DNA of 64,000 nt. Origin: CAYRXM01 sp964449465. Its GTDB lineage: Bacteria > Chloroflexota > Anaerolineae > JAFGEY01. The stretch's first letter is position 1, and the number at the start of each line of letters is the position of its first letter. Shown piece by piece: positions 1 through 9,387 of the stretch. The DNA lies in NCBI GenBank assembly GCA_964449465.1, contig CAYVBK010000028.1, positions 1-64,000 on the forward strand. The letters are read 5' to 3'. Below the pieces are notes generated by a model. It was given only the letters and a program-made list of their open reading frames with translations, was not told the origin of the DNA and did not search any database. The translations under genes were made by a program, and so were the position numbers.

Positions 1-222
1 AACAAGTTCGGGGTTCCGACATCCAGGGGGCATCCCGAACAAGTTCGGGGTTCCGACATCCAGGGGGCATCCCGAACAAGTTCGGGGTTCCGGCGTCCAG
101 GGGGCATCCCGAACAAGTTCGGGGTTCCGGCATCCAGGGGGCATCCCGAACAAGTTCGGGGTTCCGACATCCAAGTGGTATTCCGAACAAGTTCGGGGTT
201 CCGACATCCAGGGGGCATTCCG
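1..222. repeat. Tandem array of six 37-bp repeats
   Basis: Six consecutive units with a 37-bp period begin at 1, 38, 75, 112, 149 and 186; a truncated seventh starts at 223. Units differ at a few positions (gacatc/gcgtcc/gcatcc). Each unit junction holds the short inverted repeat CCCGAAC-AA-GTTCGGG, so a transcript could fold into a row of hairpins. There are no unique spacers, so this is a minisatellite and not a CRISPR array. Single copies of the same element lie near 4158 and 27471. Confidence 0.95.
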
Positions 223-247
223 AACAAGTCAGGCTCACCCACCGGCC

Positions 248-279
248 CGCCGATTCGCCGATTCGCCGATTCGCCGATT
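248..279. repeat. Four tandem 8-bp repeats (cgccgatt)
   Basis: Four head-to-tail copies of CGCCGATT sit between the 37-bp array and the promoter of the MoxR gene. No coding function is seen; this is a simple slippage-type repeat. Confidence 0.9.
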
Positions 280-296
280 CGCCCATTTCGCCCCAC

Positions 297-324
297 TTGT
301 TTTTTTCCCAAATTGGAGTACAAT
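297..324 (+). promoter_or_regulatory. Putative sigma-70-type promoter of the moxR operon
   Basis: TTGTTT (297-302), a 16-nt spacer and TACAAT (319-324). Predicted transcription start is near 331, giving a leader of about 44 nt before the ATG at 375. Motif match only. Confidence 0.4.
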
Positions 325-374
325 CACCGAGTTCTTTAGCTTGCTTATTATTTCAGTGGATCAAGGAGCTTGAA

Positions 375-1400
375 ATGACCCCAAACACCTCAGGTGCCAA
401 CACATCAGCTGCAAACACCTCAGTTGTAGACATCTCGGCTGTGCAAAACCTGGCCGCCCGCCTGCGCGAGAACATCGGGCGGGTGATTGTGGGCAAGGAC
501 AAGGTGGTCGAACTGTTGCTGGTTTCGCTGCTCTGCGAAGGGCATGTGCTGTTGGAAGACGTGCCGGGCGTGGGCAAGACTATGCTGGCCAAATCGCTGG
601 CCCGCAGTCTCGACTGTTCTTTTGCGCGCATCCAGTTTACGCCCGACCTGCTGCCCACCGACATTACCGGCGTCAGCGTGTACAATCAGCGCGCCGGCGA
701 ATTTGAGTACCGCGCCGGCCCGGTGATGGCGCAGATTGTCCTGGCCGACGAGATCAATCGTGCCAGCCCGCGCACCCAAAGCGCCCTGTTGGAAGCCATG
801 CAAGAGCGTCAGGTGACGGTAGACGGCGTAACCCGCATGCTGCCGCGCCCGTTCCTGGTGATGGCCACCCAAAACCCCATCGAACTGGAAGGCACCTTTC
901 CGCTGCCCGAAGCCCAACTCGACCGCTTTTTGATGCGCCTGGAGTTGGGCTATCCCGATCAGGACGAAGAGCGCGCCATCCTGCGGCGTTTCCGCGAGCA
1001 AGACCCTCTGGAAAGCCTGCAACCGGCAGCCACCTCGGCCGACCTGGCGCGCATGATCCCGCTGTGCCGGCAGGTTTTTGTCCACCCGCACCTGGAAAGG
1101 TACATCATCTTGCTGGCCCGGGCCACGCGCGACCAGGAAATCTTTGCCCTGGGGGCCAGCCCGCGCGGCTCGATATCACTGTATCGCGCCAGCCAGGCAT
1201 TGGCCGCCGTGCGCGGGCGCAACTATGTCCAGCCCGATGATGTGCAGTACCTGGCCGCCGCCACCCTGACCCATCGGGTCATTCCCAGTGTCGAGACGCG
1301 GCTGCGTGGCCAGTCTATTCAGGCTTTGCTGTCAACGGTGCTGACCAATGTGCCGGTTCCGGTGGAAGAACGCTGGTCGGCTGAGGATACGTCATCATAA
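375..1400 (+). CDS. MoxR family AAA+ ATPase
   Basis: A 341-residue MoxR-type AAA+ ATPase, a cytoplasmic chaperone-like ATPase usually paired with DUF58 proteins. Visible motifs are Walker A (VPGVGKT), Walker B followed by the MoxR signature (ADEINRASPRTQSALLEAM) and the sensor segment MATQNPIE. ATG 375 was chosen because AAGGAG lies 6 nt upstream at 363-368; an in-frame TTG at 297 would add a tail that is not conserved-looking. It is first in an operon with a DUF58 gene (9-nt gap) and a DUF4129 membrane protein. In known MoxR/DUF58 systems the ATPase is thought to mature or activate a partner; the client here is unknown. Confidence 0.93.
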   Translation: MTPNTSGANTSAANTSVVDISAVQNLAARLRENIGRVIVGKDKVVELLLVSLLCEGHVLLEDVPGVGKTMLAKSLARSLDCSFARIQFTPDLLPTDITGVSVYNQRAGEFEYRAGPVMAQIVLADEINRASPRTQSALLEAMQERQVTVDGVTRMLPRPFLVMATQNPIELEGTFPLPEAQLDRFLMRLELGYPDQDEERAILRRFREQDPLESLQPAATSADLARMIPLCRQVFVHPHLERYIILLARATRDQEIFALGASPRGSISLYRASQALAAVRGRNYVQPDDVQYLAAATLTHRVIPSVETRLRGQSIQALLSTVLTNVPVPVEERWSAEDTSS

Positions 1401-1409
1401 GAGGCGCGT

Positions 1410-2666
1410 ATGATCGGTCCACGATGGTGGCTCTTTTTGGGCGTTTTGGCGCTGATCAGCCTGTTCATGCGCTACGACCTGCTTTTTTTCTTTGTGCTGC
1501 TGCTGGCTCTGGCCTCTGGCAGCGCGCTGTTGTGGGCGCGCTATTGCATGCATGGGCTGACTTATGAGCGCAAGCTGAGCCATGAGCGCATTTTCAGCGG
1601 CGAAGAGACCCGCCTGACCGTCCAGGTGACCAATGCCAAGCCGCTGCCGCTGACCTGGCTGTGGATTTCGGATCGCTTTCCGCAAAACCTGGCCCTGGTC
1701 ACCGGCCGGCTGGCCCAGGTAGAGCAGAGTCAAGGCAGCCCTGGCGATCAGGAAGAGCGGGTGATGTTTTTGCACGATCTGATGTCATTGCGCTGGTATG
1801 AGCGGGTGCAACGCACCTACCGCCTGCGCGGGATCAAGCGCGGCATGTACGAGTTGGGGCCGGTCACATTGCTCTCCGGCGACCTGTTTGGCTTTGAGCA
1901 AAAATACAAACAGACCGAAGAAACCACCCGGTTGCTGGTCTACCCCAAAGTGGTGCCGGTCAAAGACCTGGGACTGCCTTTTGAGCGGCCATCCGGCGAA
2001 TTCAAGGCCCGCCGGCGGATTATCGAAGACCCGCTGCGGATGGCCACCGTGCGCGAATACGTGCCAGGAGACAGCATCCGCCACATCCACTGGAAAAATT
2101 CGGCCCGCCTGAATCAATTGCAAACCAAAGTCTTTGACCCCAACGCCAATCCCACCCTGGTTGTTTTTTGCGATCTGCAAACCGACTTTTACCCATACAA
2201 CTTTATCCCCGAATACCTGGAGCTGGTGATCAGTTCGTGCGCCTCGATAGCCATTCACGGCCTGGGCATGCGTCAGGCCGTGGGCATGTATGTCAACGGC
2301 GGGCCGCGCGGCGCAGGATATTGGACATTCATCCCGCCGGGACGCAGTCCGGGGCAGGGGGCGCAGATATTGGAACTGCTGGCTCCCCTGGTCGGTTTTA
2401 GGTTGATCCCGATGGATCTACTGCTTCAGCGGGCCATGAGCATGCTACCCTTTGGCAGCACGGTCATGGTGGTGACGGCGCATCCCACCGACAAGCTGTT
2501 TGCCGCACTGCTCACCGTTCAAGATGCCGGACATGCCGTTGTCCTGCTCACCGTCGGCGACCAAAAGCCCGAGGTGCCGGCCCTGTTTACCACATTTCAC
2601 CTGGGAGGACGTGATGCCTGGAAGCATTTGGAAACGCTTGAACTGGCTTCACCTGAGCTGGCTTGA
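1410..2666 (+). CDS. DUF58 domain-containing membrane protein
   Basis: A 418-residue protein with a hydrophobic N-terminal pair of membrane segments (about residues 5-45). The DUF58 core follows around residues 195-240, recognised by REYVPGDSIRHIHWKNSAR. This is the standard partner of MoxR ATPases and often carries a degenerate vWA-like fold. It sits 9 nt after moxR, and its last 53 nt overlap the start of the DUF4129 gene, so the three are almost certainly co-transcribed. The exact biochemical role of DUF58 proteins is not settled; a part in envelope assembly is an inference from family context. Confidence 0.9.
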   Translation: MIGPRWWLFLGVLALISLFMRYDLLFFFVLLLALASGSALLWARYCMHGLTYERKLSHERIFSGEETRLTVQVTNAKPLPLTWLWISDRFPQNLALVTGRLAQVEQSQGSPGDQEERVMFLHDLMSLRWYERVQRTYRLRGIKRGMYELGPVTLLSGDLFGFEQKYKQTEETTRLLVYPKVVPVKDLGLPFERPSGEFKARRRIIEDPLRMATVREYVPGDSIRHIHWKNSARLNQLQTKVFDPNANPTLVVFCDLQTDFYPYNFIPEYLELVISSCASIAIHGLGMRQAVGMYVNGGPRGAGYWTFIPPGRSPGQGAQILELLAPLVGFRLIPMDLLLQRAMSMLPFGSTVMVVTAHPTDKLFAALLTVQDAGHAVVLLTVGDQKPEVPALFTTFHLGGRDAWKHLETLELASPELA

Positions 2667-4104
2667 TGATGTGCTGATTCCACTCAGCGTGGCTTTGATG
2701 CAGGCCACATGCATCGCGCCCATCCTGTCTGCCATTCTGCGCGACCCCTCGACCCACATCCAGCGTACCGGCTTTGTGTTCTGGCTGTGCCTTGGCGTGA
2801 TCCTGGCCGGCGCCGCTGTGGCTCGCCTGGCCCAGCGCAACAGCCTGGGCGCCGTCATTGTGGTGGTGGGCGCCGTCGCCGCCATTTCGGTTTCTTTGAT
2901 GGTGGTCATCCCGCCCGAAGCCACCGATCTGGATGCCTGGCTGGGGCAGGTGCTGGAACTCTTTACATGGGGAGAGCAAAACAATCTTCCAACATCGTTG
3001 GTTGTTGTTGTTTTTGTTGTTTTTATGTGGTGGCGCGGCCTGCGCACGGTGCAGATCAGCCATAGCCATGTGCTGGCCGTCTTTTTGATCGGTATGGTTG
3101 TGCAACTGATCCTGCTATTTGCCGGATTCAAGCGCGCATCGGTCAACCCGGTCGAGTCCTGGCGATTGATGGGGCAGGTGATTTTGTTCTTCCTGGCCAG
3201 CCTGTCGGCGTTTGCTTTTTATCAAATTTCGTATACGTTGCGCGAGCAGCAGCGCAAGACCGGCGTTCACATCCATTTTGACCGCTATTGGCTGACCCTG
3301 ATCGTGGGGGCGTCGCTGGTGATTTTGGCCGCGGCCTTGCTGGTAGGGCAGGTGGTATCGCCTGATCACATTGGTTTTTTGCGGCCGCTTTGGGTGCTGA
3401 TACGACAGATTTTCTTGCTCATCCTCTTTGTTTTCGCATATTTATTCTTTGCCCTGATCGGCCCCTTATTGGAAGGAATCGCCCCACAACGGCCGGCCGG
3501 GCTGCAAACACTCGAGTCTTTTGTCTCGCCGCAGTCGCTTGAAGAAATGGAGCAGGGGGCGGCAGCCTCGATTCCGCCGATCTGGTTCCAAATTTTTCAA
3601 ACTGTCTTGATCATCGCCGCCATCGGGTTGGTGGTCTGGCTGCTGATCCGGACTTTGCGCAAACGCAAGACGGTTGAAGAGCTGGAAGAAGGCGTGGTCG
3701 AAAGCCGCGAGTCGGTTCTCAGTTGGGACCTGGTGCGCGATCAAATAGAAAATTTGTTCGACCAACTGCGCCGCCGCCCGGACGACCCTTTTTTGAATGC
3801 CGGGCCGGCCGGCGACCCGCGGCGGCTGATTCGCGAAATGTACCAAAAGGTGCTGAGCCAGGCCGCCGCGCTGGAGCGTCCGCGCAGCCGGGGGCAAACG
3901 CCGCGTGCCTATGTGGAAACCCTGGCAACGCTGTGTCCTCAAGAGCGCGAGTCGTTGCACACACTGACCGAAATTTACATTGTGGCGCGTTATCACACCG
4001 AACCGCTCACCGCCGGGCATGTGACACAGGCCCAAGAGGCCTTTGCCCGCATTGACGCCGCGCTGCACGCCCGGCTGGAAGAAAAACGCAGCCAGGCCAT
4101 GTGA
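2614..4104 (+). CDS. Polytopic membrane protein with C-terminal DUF4129 domain
   Basis: About 496 residues with roughly nine membrane segments, then a cytoplasmic C-terminal DUF4129 domain (last ~90 residues) seen in GQTPRAYVETLATL and the terminal LTEIYIVARY. DUF4129 normally closes TgpA-type membrane transglutaminases; here the extracytoplasmic transglutaminase core with its Cys-His-Asp triad is absent, so this is a core-less relative. ATG 2614 follows GGGAGG (2603-2608); GTG 2611 is an alternative. The start lies inside the DUF58 gene (53-nt overlap), implying translational coupling. Together the three genes form the familiar MoxR-DUF58-DUF4129 set. Confidence 0.85.
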   Translation: MPGSIWKRLNWLHLSWLDDVLIPLSVALMQATCIAPILSAILRDPSTHIQRTGFVFWLCLGVILAGAAVARLAQRNSLGAVIVVVGAVAAISVSLMVVIPPEATDLDAWLGQVLELFTWGEQNNLPTSLVVVVFVVFMWWRGLRTVQISHSHVLAVFLIGMVVQLILLFAGFKRASVNPVESWRLMGQVILFFLASLSAFAFYQISYTLREQQRKTGVHIHFDRYWLTLIVGASLVILAAALLVGQVVSPDHIGFLRPLWVLIRQIFLLILFVFAYLFFALIGPLLEGIAPQRPAGLQTLESFVSPQSLEEMEQGAAASIPPIWFQIFQTVLIIAAIGLVVWLLIRTLRKRKTVEELEEGVVESRESVLSWDLVRDQIENLFDQLRRRPDDPFLNAGPAGDPRRLIREMYQKVLSQAAALERPRSRGQTPRAYVETLATLCPQERESLHTLTEIYIVARYHTEPLTAGHVTQAQEAFARIDAALHARLEEKRSQAM

Positions 4105-4157
4105 AACGTTGCCACCGGCCCGACGCTTTAGCGTCGGGCCGAAAAGGCGCGCCTGAC

Positions 4158-4208
4158 TTGTTCGGAATGCCCCTTGGATGTCGGAACCCCGAACTTGTTC
4201 GGGATGCC
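4158..4208 (-). repeat. Dispersed copy of the 37-bp repeat, reverse orientation
   Basis: Read on the minus strand this gives the same CCCGAACAAGTTCGGG core, the GTTCCGACATCC segment and the following GCATTCCG seen in the array at 1-222, in one copy. Confidence 0.85.
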
Positions 4209-4420
4209 TCACTCTGGCGGCGCACACACTGGCGGGCCGGATTCGGGATTCGGGGGAGTGCTGATTTTTGTGCGCTCAAGCCGGGCCCACACAAGCCCTG
4301 CGCTGAATGTCTGCCGTTGGCTTTGACAGGCTCAACCAACAATGATCAACGGCAACCATTTTCTTGCTTTCAGATTCGGGGGAGTCCGGCAAGCCCAAAA
4401 GGGCCTGATCGGGCAGAAAC

Positions 4421-4453
4421 GAGGCCAACCGCGCGGTTGGCCTCGAATTTTTT
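4421..4453 (+). terminator. Intrinsic terminator of the moxR operon
   Basis: Perfect 12-bp arms GAGGCCAACCGC/GCGGTTGGCCTC at 4421-4444, followed after GAA by six T residues (4448-4453). It lies about 320 nt downstream of the DUF4129 stop and in the right orientation to end plus-strand transcription. Confidence 0.8.
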
Positions 4454-4461
4454 AGCCCAAA

Positions 4462-4554
4462 TTCTATGTCTTATAAGATGAGTTATAAGACATAGAAAAA
4501 CCGGCAAAAACAGGCAGACCAATCGGCGGGCCACACGTGAGTGTGTGGCCCGCC
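4462..4554. terminator. Two hairpins, possible terminators for the minus-strand gene
   Basis: First, a perfect AT-rich inverted repeat with 15-bp arms (4462-4476 and 4483-4497) and loop GATGAG. Second, a GC-rich hairpin with 12-bp arms GGCGGGCCACAC/GTGTGGCCCGCC (4525-4536, 4543-4554). Both lie just past the stop of the gene ending at 4608. Neither is followed at once by a U-tract on the minus strand, so the terminator role is likely but not certain. Confidence 0.5.
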
Positions 4555-4607
4555 CCTGCCCGACCTGTCTACCTGTTCCTTACTTGCCGACCAGGATCAT
4601 TTCAGGA

Positions 4608-6629
4608 TCATTTGTTGCGCAAATACAGTGCCACTCCCACAATGATGGCGACAATGGACACCAGCACCAGCAGCACAAAAATAACGATCAAGACCGTCGA
4701 AACGCCCCCTACTGCGACAGTGACGGGCTGCGATTCAGCACGATTGCCCTCGCCATAGCCGATTTGAGCGGACAGCGAAACCTGCTTTTGGCCGCGCGAG
4801 GTTGGGATGGTGAACAGGGCGTGTCGTGAGGCTCCGGCGGGCAGTTCGGCGATGATCTGCGCCGGCGGTGCGCCCGGCAGATTAATCAGCGATACAGAAA
4901 CATCTTTAATGTTACACAGACTTACGTTATCTATTCTGACAATGACATCAAACGGTTGGCCTTCCTGGGCCGAGGACGGCGCAGACACAATGGACACATT
5001 GGCCACCGGAATGCAGGTGACAGACACTGGCGCGGGCTGCGATTGCCCAGCCGTGCCGTCGGCGGCGGTAGCCTCGGCCAGCAGAACAATCTGGGCGGCG
5101 GCAAAATCTTGGGGTATTTGCACCACAAAGGCCATCTTTTTGGACTCGCCGGCGGCCAGGCTGCCCAGGTCTTGCTGCTGCACGGCCAGCCCCCCTGCCG
5201 TATCCACCAGCCTGACTTTGACATCTTGGGCGGCGATCTGCCCGGTGTTCTGGCAGGTGACATTGGCATAGAGGGTCTCGCCGGCGCGGGCCGCCGACTT
5301 GTCCAGGGTCATATCGAGGGCAAAGTGAGCCGGTGCGGCCACCTGGATGTACAGCGGCGCCGATTGGATGGTTTCGGTCAGCGGTTCGCGCGCGGCTATT
5401 GCCTGGAGGATGGCCGTGCCGACATAGGCATCGGGGATGCGGACGGTGAACAAATGTTCTACCGAGCCGCCGTTCTCGGCTACCGCATCTATGATCTGCA
5501 CTTCTGGGCTGACCGTAAAGCCTTCGGGCAGGCCGGCAACCTTTAACTGGATGCCGGTAGCCGGGACCGGATCGCCGTTGACGCAGGTCACGTGCAGGAT
5601 GACACTGCTGCCAGACTGTGCCTGGGTGGTTTCGGCGCTGACCTGCACCTCTAGCAGCGATGTCTGGGCAATCCGCAGGGTTTGGGTGACAACCTGTTGG
5701 GTAATTTGCACCGGGCTGTTGGCCGACACCTCGATCCGCGCCACCGCATAGAGGGGATATTCGCCACCGCCGGGCAGGTGCGGGCGGATGTGTCCCCAAA
5801 TCGGCATGGGGAACAGCGATGCGCCGTTGGGCGCGGCCGGCAGTTCGGCCAGAGCCAGGACATACTCTTGTCCGGTGTACCATCCCTGACCGAGGTTGAT
5901 CACATTGGGGTCAAAGCGGATATGGAGGGCCACATTTTCCAGCAGCACGTTGCTTTGGTAAGACAAGGCCAGAGCCACATCCTGGTTGGTGCGGGCGTTC
6001 TGGATTGTTCGCCCATCCGATCCGGCAAAACTCAGGCTGGTCAACTGGAGTGTACCGGATACGGGGGTGGCATCCGGGCCGACGTTGGGCGGAGATGGCG
6101 GCGTGGACGTGGCAGCCGGCGGCGGAGTTTGCGCCGGTTTGGATGTGGGGCGTGGGGTTGACGTCGGGGTCGGCGTGGGCGGGGCATGTTGAATAGCCGT
6201 TTTGGCCTCGAATTTGCGGTACTTGGGGCCCCATTTCACCTCCACCTGATGGGTCAGCGATTGTCCCGCAGCATCATCATGTACCACAATTTCCATGCGA
6301 ATGACTCCCGGCCCCGTTTCGGTGGGATGCCAGGCATTAAAAGCCGGGTTGGGCGGTTCGGGGATGCGCGTGGCCACATGCGCCGGGCCGACCAGGTTGT
6401 AATTCATATCGGCGTTGGCGTTCATATCCACAGCGTTGTACTTGATCAGGACAAGAATCACCTGACCAGGAGCCGCCTGCTCTGGGGCAACCAGTTCAAT
6501 CTCGATGGGACTGGGCTCTTGGGCCTGGGCTGCCGGCAGTTCGCTGATGGGTAACAGGCTGACCAGGATCAGACAAATGGGCAAGGCCATAATTTTGGCT
6601 CGTCGCCAGAGTTGTGGTTGTGGGATCAT
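4608..6629 (-). CDS. Secreted, C-terminally anchored protein with CARDB/NEW3-like repeats
   Basis: A 673-residue exported protein. An N-terminal signal peptide runs to about residue 37 (hydrophobic ALPICLILVSLLPI, then AAQAQEP). Next come a beta-rich domain, a Pro/Thr stalk around residues 150-190, a cohesin-like segment, and about three Ig-like CARDB/NEW3-type domains. A C-terminal membrane helix (VLIVIFVLLVLVSIVAIIVG) ends in RNK. This is an extracellular tethered architecture; no enzyme motif is visible. ATG 6629 follows GAGGAGG, and a clear promoter lies at 6665-6693, so it is transcribed separately from the operon upstream. The ligand is unknown. Confidence 0.75.
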   Translation of the reverse strand: MIPQPQLWRRAKIMALPICLILVSLLPISELPAAQAQEPSPIEIELVAPEQAAPGQVILVLIKYNAVDMNANADMNYNLVGPAHVATRIPEPPNPAFNAWHPTETGPGVIRMEIVVHDDAAGQSLTHQVEVKWGPKYRKFEAKTAIQHAPPTPTPTSTPRPTSKPAQTPPPAATSTPPSPPNVGPDATPVSGTLQLTSLSFAGSDGRTIQNARTNQDVALALSYQSNVLLENVALHIRFDPNVINLGQGWYTGQEYVLALAELPAAPNGASLFPMPIWGHIRPHLPGGGEYPLYAVARIEVSANSPVQITQQVVTQTLRIAQTSLLEVQVSAETTQAQSGSSVILHVTCVNGDPVPATGIQLKVAGLPEGFTVSPEVQIIDAVAENGGSVEHLFTVRIPDAYVGTAILQAIAAREPLTETIQSAPLYIQVAAPAHFALDMTLDKSAARAGETLYANVTCQNTGQIAAQDVKVRLVDTAGGLAVQQQDLGSLAAGESKKMAFVVQIPQDFAAAQIVLLAEATAADGTAGQSQPAPVSVTCIPVANVSIVSAPSSAQEGQPFDVIVRIDNVSLCNIKDVSVSLINLPGAPPAQIIAELPAGASRHALFTIPTSRGQKQVSLSAQIGYGEGNRAESQPVTVAVGGVSTVLIVIFVLLVLVSIVAIIVGVALYLRNK

Positions 6630-6664
6630 TTCTTTTCCTCCTCTTTTTCATTATGACAAGAGTG

Positions 6665-6693
6665 ATTATAGCACAATCTGGCACGAGCATCAA
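6665..6693 (-). promoter_or_regulatory. Sigma-70-type promoter for the CARDB-like gene
   Basis: On the minus strand TTGATG (6688-6693), a 17-nt spacer and a consensus TATAAT (6665-6670) lie about 36 nt before the ATG. Confidence 0.7.
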
Positions 6694-6807
6694 CCATTGG
6701 TTGAGCCTCAACACCTGATGGCGCACATCGGCGTGCGCGGCTCCTCCAATTGCTCTCTCAACGCGGGACGTTTGATAAAACGCCAGTTTTAACCCCGCCT
6801 GATGAAT

Positions 6808-9318
6808 CTAGCAAACGCAGGACACGGCAATGTCTTGCGGATCGAGTGGTTGGGCGGATGTGACCTGAATGCGCCGGGTTTCGCCGGGCAAGAGGTCTAT
6901 GTAATTGTCGGACGGCACGGCGCCATCAGGCAGAGTGAGATGAACGCCATGCGCATAACCGCGCGCACTGATCTGCACGGTGCAGGCATTTTCTTGCGTT
7001 TGCATCACCGAGATGGTCAGGTGAGGGTCGGTGACTTGCAATTGGCGATAATCGGCGGCACGGAATATCGCCGCGGAAATATCGGCGCGATCCGGCACGC
7101 GGGCGATCCACAGCCCTCGGAGCGGATCGTGAGGGCCTTTTTCAAACACGGTCAACTCGGTGCGTGACAGGGCCGCCGCCTGTACCGCCTGGGTTTTCAG
7201 GTCGGCAATTTGCCCGTCCAGGCTGACATAGCCATATTCCAACTCCAGCGACATATCGGCAGCCGTGTCGTTGGCCAGCACCACGCTGACCTGCCCCGCT
7301 CCGACCGGGCGCATGATCAGACGCAGCGGGGCAAAAGCTCGCCGCACAAAATACCACGAGGGCTTGCGCTGCATATAGTAATCCACGATGGTCCAGCCCA
7401 CCTCACCCCAACAGTCTTCATACATCCAAAACAGGCTGCCATGACAATTGGCGCGATAACGCATCGAGTCGAGGGCATAGCTGTACATCATACCCTGGCA
7501 CAGGCCGCTGTAGAGCAGATAATCATCGAACGACAGCGATTGCGGGTCTGTATAGTGTTTGGCGATGCCGGCCTCGACGGTGTCCTTTTCAAATGTATTG
7601 GTGTGATGCTGCCACACCCGCCCTTTGCGCTCCGGCGCGGCGCCATCCAGGTAGGTCAATGTGGTCTCGCGCCCACACGCGCCGATATAGCCAAACTCAG
7701 AGACAAACAGCGATGTACAAAGGTCATATTCCTCAGGGGTAATCCGCTTGCTCATATCGGGGTTCATCATACAATCGCCCCAGTGATGCCGGTCGCCCAC
7801 ATTGCTGGCATTGGGTTCGTCGCCGCCATAAGGCGAGCCATTCCAGTAGGGAATTTCGGGCGTGTTGCGCTGCACGATGCGCGGCAGCAGGTAATTGTAT
7901 GTCCAGGCCCCGCCACGGGTGCGTTCTTTCCACCAATCTCGAAAGCCCCAGTTGTTCTCGTTGCTGCCGCTCCACAGAACAATGCAAGCGTGCTTGCCCA
8001 GCCGGCGAGTCTGATAATCAGCTTCCTTTTCCACCTCCGCGCGGAACCAGTCGGCATGATCGGGGTATGGGGCACAGGCAAACATAAAATCGTGCCAGAT
8101 CATGATGCCATAGTGGTCACAGGCGCGGTAAAAAGCCTCGCGCTCGTACAAGCCCCCGCCCCAGATGCGCAGCATGGTAAAATTGGCATCGCGAGCCTCG
8201 CGTACCAATGTGTCATACCGCTCATCGGTCACGCGAGCATACAATGTATCGGCTGGAATCCAGTTGGCCCCTTTGCAAAAGACCTTTTTCCCGTTGATCA
8301 CAATGGCAAATTTCTCATCGGTATCCAGTTGCAAAAAGCGGATGCCGTAATCAAAAGCCTGATTCGGGCCAGGATAGGTCATCGTCTGGTCGTTGACAGT
8401 CAATTCGGCCTCTACCCGATACAGATGCTGCTCGCCCAGCCCATTCGGCCACCACAAGCGAGGGTTTTCGATAGGGATGGTCAGTTCGACATAGGTATAG
8501 CCGGAACGGAGCAAAACCGGCCGTTCTGCGCTGAATGAGCGGCCATCCTGATCGGTCAGAGTGAGTTTGACCGTGCCGTTGGCCGTTTTGTAATAATGAA
8601 ACTGATCCAGGGTCACAGTGGCATTGACCAGCACCCCATCACCGTGTTGGAGCGGGCTGAGACGCACATCGCGGATGCAGGCGGTGTTCATAGCCCGAAC
8701 GATCACATCGCCGCCGATGGCGGTGGTGGCCAGGCGCGGGCTCCAGTCCCAGCCAAAGGAATACTGCGGCTTGCGCACCCAGGTGCGACGCGGGTCGCCG
8801 CGCTCTGGCCGACCGTTGCCGGCTTCGGTGCTGGGGCGCACGCCGTTGGTCGAGTCTACGTCGGCCTCAGATACGGTTTCGACGCCGGCCGAGAGACGCA
8901 CCAGCAGCACATTCTCTCCGGCGCACAGCCGGTCTTTGACATTGGCGATCCAGGGGCAAAAGGCGTTGCGGTGTGAGCCGAGGTGCCGTCCGTTGAGAAA
9001 TATCTCGGCGTTCGAGTCCAGACCGTTCAACTCTAGTTCGACCACATCGGCCGATTGCCATTCATCAGAAACCGTAAACCGGCGGCGAAACCACCACGAA
9101 CGCTGCTCGGTCCAGGCACAATCAAAGCTGCTCAGCCTCAACAGTGGCTCTTTGATCCGCCCGGCGGCGATCAAGCCCTGATGAATGTCGCCCGGCACCA
9201 GCTGAGTGATCCAGCCCTCGGCGCAACAAGACAGCTCCGGCGCACGGGCCAGATCGCAGGTCAAAATTTCATCGCGCAATTCCCATGTGCCATTCAGAAA
9301 TTGAACCAGATTCATCAT
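6808..9318 (-). CDS. Glycoside hydrolase family 2 beta-mannosidase
   Basis: An 836-residue GH2 enzyme predicted to release beta-mannose from the non-reducing ends of manno-oligosaccharides. The N-terminal jelly-roll (ELNGLDSNAEIFLNG) is the GH2 sugar-binding domain. The TIM barrel carries the acid/base glutamate in WSGSNENNW (E454) and the nucleophile in VSEFGY (E541), the two retaining GH2 catalytic residues. The length fits beta-mannosidases. No signal peptide is seen, so it is probably intracellular. The start has two adjacent ATGs (9318, 9315) after AAAGGA. It lies 69 nt below the FAD oxidoreductase gene and probably ends the long sugar operon. Specificity for mannose rather than another beta-glycoside is by family resemblance. 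Confidence 0.88.
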   Translation of the reverse strand: MMNLVQFLNGTWELRDEILTCDLARAPELSCCAEGWITQLVPGDIHQGLIAAGRIKEPLLRLSSFDCAWTEQRSWWFRRRFTVSDEWQSADVVELELNGLDSNAEIFLNGRHLGSHRNAFCPWIANVKDRLCAGENVLLVRLSAGVETVSEADVDSTNGVRPSTEAGNGRPERGDPRRTWVRKPQYSFGWDWSPRLATTAIGGDVIVRAMNTACIRDVRLSPLQHGDGVLVNATVTLDQFHYYKTANGTVKLTLTDQDGRSFSAERPVLLRSGYTYVELTIPIENPRLWWPNGLGEQHLYRVEAELTVNDQTMTYPGPNQAFDYGIRFLQLDTDEKFAIVINGKKVFCKGANWIPADTLYARVTDERYDTLVREARDANFTMLRIWGGGLYEREAFYRACDHYGIMIWHDFMFACAPYPDHADWFRAEVEKEADYQTRRLGKHACIVLWSGSNENNWGFRDWWKERTRGGAWTYNYLLPRIVQRNTPEIPYWNGSPYGGDEPNASNVGDRHHWGDCMMNPDMSKRITPEEYDLCTSLFVSEFGYIGACGRETTLTYLDGAAPERKGRVWQHHTNTFEKDTVEAGIAKHYTDPQSLSFDDYLLYSGLCQGMMYSYALDSMRYRANCHGSLFWMYEDCWGEVGWTIVDYYMQRKPSWYFVRRAFAPLRLIMRPVGAGQVSVVLANDTAADMSLELEYGYVSLDGQIADLKTQAVQAAALSRTELTVFEKGPHDPLRGLWIARVPDRADISAAIFRAADYRQLQVTDPHLTISVMQTQENACTVQISARGYAHGVHLTLPDGAVPSDNYIDLLPGETRRIQVTSAQPLDPQDIAVSCVC

Positions 9319-9387
9319 CTTTTCCTTTCAGATTTCAACAACGACTCACTGAAAAAACTCATCGCAGAGACGCAAAGTAAAGAAAAT

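Larger units (their letters stand above)
4105..4607. other. Repeat- and hairpin-rich intergenic region, no gene seen
   Basis: The gap between convergent operons has no convincing gene; the short ORFs lack recognisable domains and RBS. It holds a GC-rich hairpin at 4117-4140 (11-bp arms GGCCCGACGCT/AGCGTCGGGCC, loop TT, no U-tract), a reversed copy of the 37-bp repeat (4158-4208), an intrinsic terminator (4421-4453) and two further hairpins (4462-4497, 4525-4554). Confidence 0.7.

Noticed and set aside
1..222. CRISPR array
   Set aside because: The repeats are directly adjacent with no unique spacers, and no cas genes are present.
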